Positions 5,819 through 12,801 of a DNA stretch of 13,753 bases are shown in pieces. Each line of letters starts with the position of its first letter. Positions within the stretch are counted from its first letter, which is position 1. Origin of the DNA: an uncultured Oscillospiraceae bacterium (GTDB lineage Bacteria; Bacillota; Clostridia; Oscillospirales; Oscillospiraceae); assembly GCA_944385775.1 (NCBI GenBank), contig CALWYM010000014.1, positions 1 through 13,753 on the forward strand, in the 5' to 3' direction. The translations under genes were made by a program, and so were the position numbers. Under the pieces are notes generated by a model. It ran no database searches, was not told the origin of the DNA, and saw nothing but the letters and a program-made list of their open reading frames with translations.

Positions 5819-7548
5819 CAAGGTTAAGGGAAAACACCTGGGCAAAATTTTTTGCGTTTTTACTGCTGGCTGTGATTTTTGCTCTGATTGCAATTTGCGC
5901 TGCGTATATTATAGGAGCCCTGGGATTTTATTTTTATGAGACAGACGCGGAAACTATTGAGGAGCTGACGCAATACATTATCGCAAACGGCTTTGACCCC
6001 TATGGAGTAAAGGCCAATGGCAGGGGAGATTACCTGTACTATTACAATGTGGGTGACGGAGCTTACAACCGGGTTGATTTAACCTCTGTTATAAACAGCA
6101 TTTTTTACAACAGGTACAATGCTATCATCGGATTTTGTGTTTTATCTGTTTTTGCAGTGGGAATTATAGTTTTTCTTACAGCAAGCGCTGGACATAAAAA
6201 GGGCGATAATGAGATACATCTCACATGGTTTGACAAAATTCCCTTTGACTTTATCTCAATAATATATTTCTTTGGGATAGTGATGGTTTTTTATTTCTTC
6301 GAGCAAAACTATTATACGCTGACAAGTCCCTGGTATATGGATTCCGTAAGCTTTTTTTTCCTTTGTCTGGTCCTAATGATATTTGCGGTAGTGGCAATCT
6401 CCATAGCTGTTACAAGCTATATTGTTACCTTTGCCGTGAGAATCAAGGCAGGTGGTCTTTTAAAGAATACGCTGACATATATGGTGCTAAGTCCAATTTT
6501 CAGGCTTACAGGAAGGGGGCTAAGGTGGGCGAGGGATTTCTTTGCGGCCATTCCGCTTGTGGCAAAGGCTGCAGGCGCCGCTGCGAGCTATTTTGTAATA
6601 CTGTCATTTTTCTTCATTATAGCCTTGGCTGACAACGCTCTTGGCGTATTTGTATTCATGTGTATGCCGATTATGTTTCTGGGATTTGCCATTGTTGTTC
6701 TGTGCGCCTGGCAGCTCAGGCAGCTTTCCGACGCTGTGGAGCGCATAGCGGAGGGTGAATTTACGGAGAAAATCCCATTGGACAGATTTTTCAGAGCCTT
6801 CAGAAAAAGTGCGGAGGATTTAAACGCGGTAAGCGACGGAATAAATTATGCCGTTAACGAAAGAATGAGGTCTGAAAGGCTTAAGACGGAGCTTATAACA
6901 AATGTATCCCACGACATAAAAACACCGCTGACTTCCATTATAAATTACATCGACCTTATGGAACATACGGAAAGTAAAGAGCAGCAGAAGGAATATCTTG
7001 AGGTTTTAAGCCGCCAGTCGATAAGACTCAAAAAGCTTATGGAGGATCTTATTGAGGCAAGCAGAGCTTCCACCGGAAGCATTGCAGTAAATCTTGAGCC
7101 TACGGACGCCGGGGAGATTATAAACCAGTCACTGGCAGAGTACAGTGAACGTCTTAATACATCTAACATTACCCCAATTGTTACAGTGCCGGAAAAACCT
7201 GTGGAGCTTATGGCTGACGGAAAGCTTCTTTGGAGGGTTATGGATAACCTTTTCTCAAATGTGTGCAAATATGCTCTTTCCGGTACGAGAATGTACATTG
7301 ATTTGGTTTCACAGGAGGGGTCCATGGCGGAGATAACGGTTAAAAACATATCAGGTTCAAGCCTTAATATTTCGGGGGAAGAGCTTATGGAACGGTTTGT
7401 CCGCGGTGACTCATCAAGGTCAAGCCAGGGCAGCGGTCTTGGGCTTAATATTGCAAAAAGTCTTACAGAGCTTATGGGCGGTAAATTTAACGTCATAGTT
7501 GACGGAGATCTGTTTAAGGCTATTGTCCAGATTCCCATTGTGAAATAG
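5815..7548 (+). CDS. Membrane sensor histidine kinase with six TM segments
   Basis: The 577-residue partner of the upstream regulator. Hydrophobic segments at about 12-40, 102-124, 145-162, 178-207, 254-275 and 278-300 suggest six membrane helices; a loop of about 60 residues between the first two should face outside. A HAMP-like linker (about 300-345, ending in the RIAEGEFTEKIPLD type motif) leads to the dimerisation domain with phosphoacceptor H366 in NVSHDIKTPLTS. The ATP-binding domain has an N-box (DNLFSNVCKYA, N478 and N482) and a G2 box GSGLGL (539-544). The usual DxGxG box is not recognisable: the stretch reads VKNISGSSLNISGEELMERF. I recall the same form in other clostridial kinases, so it need not mean inactivity. 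The signal is unknown. Start by ATGA overlap with the regulator. Confidence 0.92.
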   Translation: MTRLRENTWAKFFAFLLLAVIFALIAICAAYIIGALGFYFYETDAETIEELTQYIIANGFDPYGVKANGRGDYLYYYNVGDGAYNRVDLTSVINSIFYNRYNAIIGFCVLSVFAVGIIVFLTASAGHKKGDNEIHLTWFDKIPFDFISIIYFFGIVMVFYFFEQNYYTLTSPWYMDSVSFFFLCLVLMIFAVVAISIAVTSYIVTFAVRIKAGGLLKNTLTYMVLSPIFRLTGRGLRWARDFFAAIPLVAKAAGAAASYFVILSFFFIIALADNALGVFVFMCMPIMFLGFAIVVLCAWQLRQLSDAVERIAEGEFTEKIPLDRFFRAFRKSAEDLNAVSDGINYAVNERMRSERLKTELITNVSHDIKTPLTSIINYIDLMEHTESKEQQKEYLEVLSRQSIRLKKLMEDLIEASRASTGSIAVNLEPTDAGEIINQSLAEYSERLNTSNITPIVTVPEKPVELMADGKLLWRVMDNLFSNVCKYALSGTRMYIDLVSQEGSMAEITVKNISGSSLNISGEELMERFVRGDSSRSSQGSGLGLNIAKSLTELMGGKFNVIVDGDLFKAIVQIPIVK

Positions 7549-7607
7549 GGGAAAAAGCTTGACGATTTATTTACTGTTTTAATACCGTGTTCTTTACTTA
7601 AAGAGGT

Positions 7608-7613
7608 TATAAT
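7608..7613 (+). promoter_or_regulatory. Consensus -10 box upstream of the glycosyltransferase
   Basis: A perfect TATAAT lies 30 bases before the ATG at 7644. The -35 region 16 to 18 bases upstream (around CCGTGT) is a poor match, which would fit a promoter that needs an activator. No terminator is visible between the kinase and this site, so read-through from the two-component operon is also possible. Confidence 0.5.
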
Positions 7614-7643
7614 GCAGGTAATACAGAAGAAAGGAAGATTTTT

Positions 7644-8876
7644 ATGGTTGCAAAATTTAATATTATAACCATAGTGATTTTTTTAATTTGTTATGCCTAT
7701 CAGTTTTTCTATATACCCATTGTACTTTTGAAAAAGGATAAGAAGCTCAGTGATGGAAAAAGAAACAGGATAGCCGTCTTAATTGCGGCTCGAAATGAGG
7801 AAAAAGTAATAGGAAATCTTATAGATAGTATAAACAATCAGGACTATCCGAAGGAACTTATAGACATATATGTCTGTGCAGATAACTGTACTGATAATAC
7901 CTATGATGTGGCAGCGGAGCATGGGGCGATAGTTTTTCAGCGGTTTAATACAGCGCAGGTGGGAAAGGGATATGTGTTGAACTTTCTTCTTAGTCGTATT
8001 GACTGGAGAAAATATGACGGCTATCTTGTGCTGGACGCAGATAACGTTCTTTCAGAAAATTACATCACGGAGCTTAACAAGGTATTTTCCAGTGGCTACA
8101 ATATAGTAACAAGCTACCGAAACTCCAAAAATTACGGCGACAACTGGATAAGCGCAGGCTATGCTCTGTGGTTTCTCCGGGAGTCCAGATACTTAAACGA
8201 GGCAAGAATGGAATTGGGAACAAGCTGTGCCGTGTCGGGAACAGGCTTTATGTTCTCCCGTTCCATACTGGAAAAATGCAGCGGCTGGAACTTCTTTTTG
8301 CTTACTGAGGATATTGAGTTTACCATATATAACGTGGTTCAGGGCGAGAAAATCGGATATGCCAAAAATGCGATTTTGTACGATGAACAGCCGGTAACTT
8401 TTTCTCAGTCCTGGAGACAACGACTCAGGTGGTCAAGAGGATATCTTCAGGTTCTCGGTAGATATGGAAAGGAGCTTATAAAGGGCATTGCGCAAGGAAG
8501 CTTCTCCTGCTACGACATGGCGATGAATATTGCACCGGCTGCCATACTTACTACTATCAGTACCGCCGTAAACCTTGGCGCTGCTGTAAGAATCCTGATT
8601 ACAGGAGGTTCATGGACAGGCTTTATTACCTCCCTTTTGGTATTGCTTTTTAATCTTTACTGCTCGATTTTTGTTATCGGAGTTATCACAACAGTTACTG
8701 AGTGGAAGAAAATATACTGCTACCCAGTTAAAAAAGTATTTTACACTTTGACGTTTCCGGTATTTATGTTCACCTATGTCCCCATATCCATTGCAGCCAT
8801 GTTCAAGAAAACTGAGTGGAAGCCCATTGAGCACAAAAGAAACGTCAGACTTACGGAAATTTTGGGTCAAAAATAA
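7644..8876 (+). CDS. Processive family 2 glycosyltransferase, membrane-embedded
   Basis: A 410-residue inner-membrane enzyme of the BcsA/HasA/PgaC type, which links nucleotide-sugars into a beta-linked chain and usually extrudes it. One N-terminal TM helix (about 5-29) precedes the GT-A catalytic domain. Visible motifs are ARNEE (49-53), D80 in CADN, D131-A-D133 for metal and UDP, TED (221-223) with the catalytic base, and QRLRW (259-263), the acceptor/processivity motif. C-terminal TM helices lie at about 292-318, 325-350 and 364-388. There is no PilZ domain, and no second subunit gene (such as bcsB or pgaB) is nearby. The sugar and product cannot be told from sequence; a surface polysaccharide or glycolipid is likely. 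ATG 7644 has AAGGAAG at 7631-7637. It sits alone between two transcription units. Confidence 0.85.
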   Translation: MVAKFNIITIVIFLICYAYQFFYIPIVLLKKDKKLSDGKRNRIAVLIAARNEEKVIGNLIDSINNQDYPKELIDIYVCADNCTDNTYDVAAEHGAIVFQRFNTAQVGKGYVLNFLLSRIDWRKYDGYLVLDADNVLSENYITELNKVFSSGYNIVTSYRNSKNYGDNWISAGYALWFLRESRYLNEARMELGTSCAVSGTGFMFSRSILEKCSGWNFFLLTEDIEFTIYNVVQGEKIGYAKNAILYDEQPVTFSQSWRQRLRWSRGYLQVLGRYGKELIKGIAQGSFSCYDMAMNIAPAAILTTISTAVNLGAAVRILITGGSWTGFITSLLVLLFNLYCSIFVIGVITTVTEWKKIYCYPVKKVFYTLTFPVFMFTYVPISIAAMFKKTEWKPIEHKRNVRLTEILGQK

Positions 8877-8878
8877 AG

Positions 8879-8913
8879 AAAAAACCTTTCATCTCCCAGA
8901 TGAAAGGTTTTTT
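8879..8913. terminator. Bidirectional Rho-independent terminator
   Basis: AAAAAACCTTTCATCT (8879-8894) pairs perfectly with AGATGAAAGGTTTTTT (8898-8913) around a CCC loop. A-runs and T-runs flank both sides, so it works for the glycosyltransferase on the + strand and for the end of the aromatic operon on the - strand. It starts 2 bases after the glycosyltransferase stop and ends 4 bases before the aroQ stop. Confidence 0.95.
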
Positions 8914-8917
8914 CTTT

Positions 8918-9346
8918 TTAAATCCGACTTTTTAAAAGGTCAACGGCCTCCATGTAGCCTTTAAAACCCCGTCCTTTAATTGTGGCGATGCAGCCCAGGC
9001 GTATATAGGAAATTTTGCGAAAATCCTCCCGTGTGTCCGGGTCAGATATGTGAACCTCCACCGTGGGTATTCCCACAGCCTTTACCGCGTCAAGCAAAGC
9101 CACACTTGTGTGGGTGTAGGCAGCGGGATTGATTACAATTCCGTCAAAAACGCCGTAGGCGCGCTGTATTTCGCTTACTATTTCTCCTTCACTGTTGCTC
9201 TGAAAAAAGGAAACGTCTATTCCCAGACCGTCGCAGTGATCCTTAACGGAGGAAACTAAGTCGTCATATGTGCCCTTACCGTATATGTCAGGTTCTCTTA
9301 TGCCCAACATATTTATATTGGGACCGTTAATTACCAGAATTTTCAC
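8918..9346 (-). CDS. aroQ: AroQ: type II 3-dehydroquinate dehydratase
   Basis: The cytosolic enzyme converts 3-dehydroquinate to 3-dehydroshikimate, the third shikimate step; type II enzymes form dodecamers. The product has 142 residues, a normal length. Landmarks are INGPNINMLGIREPDIYG with R17 and catalytic Y22, then NPAAYTHTS (N73, H79) and VEVHISDP with H99. The usual FRHxS segment reads FRKIS. The start was set at the GTG of 9346 rather than the GTG at 9355: the earlier GTG overlaps the GGAG ribosome binding site (9355-9358), while 9346 lies 8 bases from it and gives the usual MKILVING start. The start overlaps the aroE-aroK end by 20 bases. It is the last gene of the aromatic operon. 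Confidence 0.93.
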   Translation of the reverse strand: MKILVINGPNINMLGIREPDIYGKGTYDDLVSSVKDHCDGLGIDVSFFQSNSEGEIVSEIQRAYGVFDGIVINPAAYTHTSVALLDAVKAVGIPTVEVHISDPDTREDFRKISYIRLGCIATIKGRGFKGYMEAVDLLKSRI

Positions 9347-10565
9347 AAAAATCACTCCAAATTTCAGAGGCGCAGCGTTCTACCGTGCCGTTATTGTCCG
9401 CGCTCTTGTCACGGAAGGCGCGGTACATAGGTTTTCTGATTTCGTACATCTGCGCAAGAGTGTTATCTCCTGCGGAAAGGGGTCTGTCTGCCGTATCAAG
9501 AAGACTTACACGGCGCATAATCTCATAAATTCTGCCGTTTTGACGAAGCAGCGGGTAGTTTTCTTCCCTTGTAACAACGCCGCCGCCGCAGCTTATGATT
9601 ATTCCGGATTTTTTTCCACACTGAGAAAGGACCTGCGTTTCAACACGACGAAATTCGTTTTCACCGTATTTTGAGAAAAACTCCGGTATTGCCATATTGG
9701 TGCGATCTTCAATTTCATTGTCTGTATCAACCAGCGTCATTCCGGTAAGCTTTGAGAGAAATGCGCCCACAGTGGATTTCCCTGCTCCAGGCATACCGAT
9801 AAGCACAATATTTCTTGCGGCAGGGGAAATTTTTGAATAGACATTTATGCTTTCACTTTCATCAATTTCTTTTTCAAAAAAAAGCTCCTCCGCTTTTTTA
9901 GCCTGAGCCACAAGCATTTTAAGTCCGCCGACGGAGGGTATGGAGAGCTTCTCCGATTCCATAATAAGCTCTGTACGGAATGGGTTAAATATAACGTCCA
10001 CAACTCCAGAAAGCTTTGGAAACTCCGTTAGAGAAAGGGGAGAAGCAGGACAGTTTGGGTACATTCCTACCGGTGTGGTATTTACTAAAACATCGCAGTC
10101 TGAGTGAAGGTAAAGGTTAGAGTAATTATTTTTTCCTGTCCGTGATATAACGACGATTTCCGCAGCGCCCAGCCTTTTTGCTGCAGATTTGACTGTAAGG
10201 GACGTTCCGCCGGAACCCAGAATTAACACCTTTTTGCCGAAAAAGTCAATTCCGGCTGATTTAACCATGTAAATAAACCCGTATAGGTCGGTATTATATC
10301 CGTAAAGCTTTCCGTTTCTGTTTACTATGGTGTTAACTGAGCCGATTTCCTCCGCCTCAGGTGAGAGAAAGTCGCAATAGGGAATAACTGTTTTCTTGTA
10401 AGGTATTGTGACATTGACGCCAAGAAAATCTTTTTTACATAAAAAGTCATCAAGAGCCTGGGGAGAAAGCTCAATGAGCTTATATTCCGGACAGCCGAAG
10501 TTCAGGTGTATAGGAACAGAATAGCTGTGGGAAAGCTTTTCACCCAGTAAGCCGTAGGTTGCCAT
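9327..10565 (-). CDS. aroE-aroK: AroE-AroK fusion: shikimate dehydrogenase / shikimate kinase
   Basis: One 412-residue chain does two consecutive steps: dehydroshikimate to shikimate (NADPH), then shikimate to shikimate 3-phosphate (ATP). Residues 1 to about 232 are dehydrogenase: SHSYS (12-16) and N78 for substrate, catalytic K57 in NVTIPYKK and D93 in YGYNTD, dinucleotide loop GSGGT (117-121), and Q221 near GGLKMLVAQ. The segment before NTTPVGMYP is shorter than in E. coli AroE, and the last helices are replaced by a linker (about 233-250). Residues about 251-410 are kinase: Walker A GMPGAGKST (257-265), D280 and D282 in DTDNE, GGG (327-329) and the lid RPL (361-363). There is no stop or frameshift between them. 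The ATG follows the pheA stop directly, with GGAGG inside pheA. Confidence 0.93.
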   Translation of the reverse strand: MATYGLLGEKLSHSYSVPIHLNFGCPEYKLIELSPQALDDFLCKKDFLGVNVTIPYKKTVIPYCDFLSPEAEEIGSVNTIVNRNGKLYGYNTDLYGFIYMVKSAGIDFFGKKVLILGSGGTSLTVKSAAKRLGAAEIVVISRTGKNNYSNLYLHSDCDVLVNTTPVGMYPNCPASPLSLTEFPKLSGVVDVIFNPFRTELIMESEKLSIPSVGGLKMLVAQAKKAEELFFEKEIDESESINVYSKISPAARNIVLIGMPGAGKSTVGAFLSKLTGMTLVDTDNEIEDRTNMAIPEFFSKYGENEFRRVETQVLSQCGKKSGIIISCGGGVVTREENYPLLRQNGRIYEIMRRVSLLDTADRPLSAGDNTLAQMYEIRKPMYRAFRDKSADNNGTVERCASEIWSDFCENSGN

Positions 10566-11705
10566 TTAAACCTCCTGATAGTTGCCGAGATAGGTGAAGC
10601 CGGGGCAGCTGCGCTCCAGATATTCCAGCATATTTAAAACTTTAGGATCTCTTACGGAGGCTTCGACGTCGAAGAAGAACAGAAATTCAAAATCGTGACC
10701 CACCATAGGGCAGCTCTCAAGTTTAAGTAAATTTATTTCCCTTGCGGCGAATTCTGCCATAACCTCATAGAGAGAGCCCGGGCGGTGTTCCAGGGAAAGG
10801 ATAAGACTTATTTTATTCGCACCCGGAAATACCTGAGGGTTTTTTCCTATGCAAATGAATCTTGTATAGTTATTTTCACTGTTTTGAATAGGGGCATCAA
10901 GGGGAACAAGCCCGTAAAGTCCGGCGCATCCGGAAGAAGCTATGGCTGCAATGCCAGGGTCGGGGCTTTTGGAAACTAGCTCCGCAGCCATGGCGGTATT
11001 TGGGTCGGCAATGACCTTGACCTTGTCTCCAAGGCTTTTTAGAAAGTCGCTGCACTGACCCAGAGCCTGCTCGTGGGAATGGATTTCAGTTATATCAGAA
11101 AGCTTTACGCCCGGTTTTACAAGAAGGCAATGACTTACACAAAGACGCATACTGCGAACAATGAACACGTTTTTTTGACGGAGAAGGTCATAAACAGCCC
11201 TGACAGAGCCGTTGGAGCTGTTTTCAATAGGTAAAACGCCATACTGGCAAAGCCCGTTTTCCACAGCGTTAAATACTCCCTCAAAGCTTTTAAAAAAGGA
11301 TATATTGCCCCGAGGGAACATTCTGTCTGCGGCCATCTGGGAATATGCGCCTTCAACCCCCTGACAGGCAACAGAACCGCTGTCGGGGAAAAGGGAATCT
11401 TCGGGCATGATGGAGCTTTCTACCGTCGAGCGGATATTTGAGGCAAAGCCGCTAAGGGATACCTGATAGGCACGGCTAAGCTCAAAAAGTGTCTGGTAAA
11501 GCCTGTGGGAATAGGGGGCAAGCTCGCCGCTTTTTTCCATGACGTCGGCAAGAATTTCACGCTCACGCTTTTTGTTCAGCGTGGGAATATTATTTTGCTT
11601 TTTATATTCGGCAACGTCCTTTGAAAGGTCCATGCGCCGAAGAAATGCCTTTAAAAGAGTATCGTCAACCTTGTCAATTTCTTTCCTTATTTCAGTAAGA
11701 TCCAT
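10566..11705 (-). CDS. pheA: PheA: chorismate mutase / prephenate dehydratase (P-protein)
   Basis: The 379-residue bifunctional enzyme turns chorismate into prephenate and then phenylpyruvate, the phenylalanine branch. Residues 1-85 form an AroQ-class chorismate mutase (IRKEIDKVDD, LNKKREREI). Residues about 112-285 are prephenate dehydratase (GVEGAYSQMAA, PIENSSNGSV, and NYTRF with T281). Residues about 298-372 are the ACT regulatory domain. There the usual GALV and ESRP phenylalanine-binding motifs read GSLY (310-313) and ESCP (330-333), so feedback control may differ. Of two nearby ATGs, 11705 was preferred over 11711: it lies 9 rather than 3 bases from GGAGG (11715-11719). The gene overlaps aroC by 14 bases and abuts aroE-aroK. 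Confidence 0.93.
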   Translation of the reverse strand: MDLTEIRKEIDKVDDTLLKAFLRRMDLSKDVAEYKKQNNIPTLNKKREREILADVMEKSGELAPYSHRLYQTLFELSRAYQVSLSGFASNIRSTVESSIMPEDSLFPDSGSVACQGVEGAYSQMAADRMFPRGNISFFKSFEGVFNAVENGLCQYGVLPIENSSNGSVRAVYDLLRQKNVFIVRSMRLCVSHCLLVKPGVKLSDITEIHSHEQALGQCSDFLKSLGDKVKVIADPNTAMAAELVSKSPDPGIAAIASSGCAGLYGLVPLDAPIQNSENNYTRFICIGKNPQVFPGANKISLILSLEHRPGSLYEVMAEFAAREINLLKLESCPMVGHDFEFLFFFDVEASVRDPKVLNMLEYLERSCPGFTYLGNYQEV

Positions 11706-12786
11706 TTTCATTTTCCTCCATATAAAGGTCAAGTATAACTGAGGCGGCAACTGCCTCCACTACCGGGACTGCTCTTACGGCAATGCACGGGTCATGGCGC
11801 CCTGTAATGGTAAGAGTTGTATTCTCCATTTTTGAAAGACTTACGGTACGCTGCTCCTTTGATATGGACGGAGTAGGCTTAACCGCCGCTCTGAAAACTA
11901 TGGGCATGCCTGATGTAATGCCGCCTATGGCGCCGCCGTGGTCATTTTTCTCCGTAATTATTTTTCCATCTGAAACAATAAATGGGTCGTTATGCTCAGA
12001 GCCACGCATTTTTCCGCAGGCAAAGCCGGCCCCGAACTCTATGCCCTTAACTGCAGGTATGCCGAAAATAGCGTGGGCAAGCCTGTTCTCAACGCCGTCA
12101 AACATGGGCGAACCAAGTCCACCAGGAACACCGATAGCGCAGCACTCGATAATGCCGCCAACTGAATCGCCCTCAGCCCGGGCGTTTTCAATTTCCTTTG
12201 TCATGGAGGGAATAACTCCGCTGTCAATAACAGCAAGCTGTCTTTTGGCGATTTCATCAAAAAGTTCCGCTGTTGGAAAAAGTGGAAAGCTTTCATCTTC
12301 TGCGTTCCCCACACTTTTCAGGTGGGCGCCAATAAATATGCTGCGTTTTGCAAGAAGCTGTTTTGCAATGCCTCCCGCAATAGTGAGGGGAGCTGTCAGC
12401 CGCCCGGAAAAGTGACCTCCACCGTCCATGTCTACCCCATCTCCATATCGGAGACGGGCGGTGTAATCTGCATGGGAAGGTCTGGGCTTGTCACGAAACT
12501 GGGAATAATCCTTGGACTGTGCGTCGCTGTTTTCAATTACGGCACAAAGGGGGGAGCCTGTTGTCATTTGGTCTCGTATTCCCGAAAGGAAAACGGGCAT
12601 GTCCTTTTCCCTGCGCTGAGTCGTCAGTGGAGAGGAGCCGGGTCTTCGCCGGCACATAAAGCTGTAAAGCTCATCCAAATCTATTTTTTCGCCGGCAGGG
12701 AGTCCGTCTATTACGACGCCAATGGCTTTGCCGTGAGAGGCGCCGAATACGCTTATTTTAATGGCGGAGCCAAAAACTGATGACAT
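11692..12786 (-). CDS. aroC: AroC: chorismate synthase
   Basis: The cytosolic enzyme removes phosphate from EPSP to give chorismate and needs reduced FMN; bacterial forms are tetramers. The 364-residue length is normal. Conserved stretches present are FGASHG with H18, CRRRPGSSPLTTQRREKD, RPSHADYTARLRYG, GGGHFSGRLTAPL, VGGIIECCAIGVPGGLG, EFGAGF, the HGGAIGGITSGMPI loop, VKPTPSI and TGRHDPCI. The ATG at 12786 has AAGGAG 8 bases upstream. It lies 15 bases after aroA, and its end overlaps pheA by 14 bases, giving a direct hand-over from chorismate synthesis to its use. Confidence 0.95.
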   Translation of the reverse strand: MSSVFGSAIKISVFGASHGKAIGVVIDGLPAGEKIDLDELYSFMCRRRPGSSPLTTQRREKDMPVFLSGIRDQMTTGSPLCAVIENSDAQSKDYSQFRDKPRPSHADYTARLRYGDGVDMDGGGHFSGRLTAPLTIAGGIAKQLLAKRSIFIGAHLKSVGNAEDESFPLFPTAELFDEIAKRQLAVIDSGVIPSMTKEIENARAEGDSVGGIIECCAIGVPGGLGSPMFDGVENRLAHAIFGIPAVKGIEFGAGFACGKMRGSEHNDPFIVSDGKIITEKNDHGGAIGGITSGMPIVFRAAVKPTPSISKEQRTVSLSKMENTTLTITGRHDPCIAVRAVPVVEAVAASVILDLYMEENENGSY

Positions 12787-12801
12787 ACAAATCTCTCCTT
12801 T

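Noticed and set aside
9347..9355. GTG at 9355 as the aroQ start
   Set aside because: It overlaps the ribosome binding site; GTG 9346 has correct spacing and gives the usual N-terminus.
11783..12780. + strand open frames opposite aroC
   Set aside because: They are antisense shadows of a highly conserved enzyme, without a ribosome binding site or family character.
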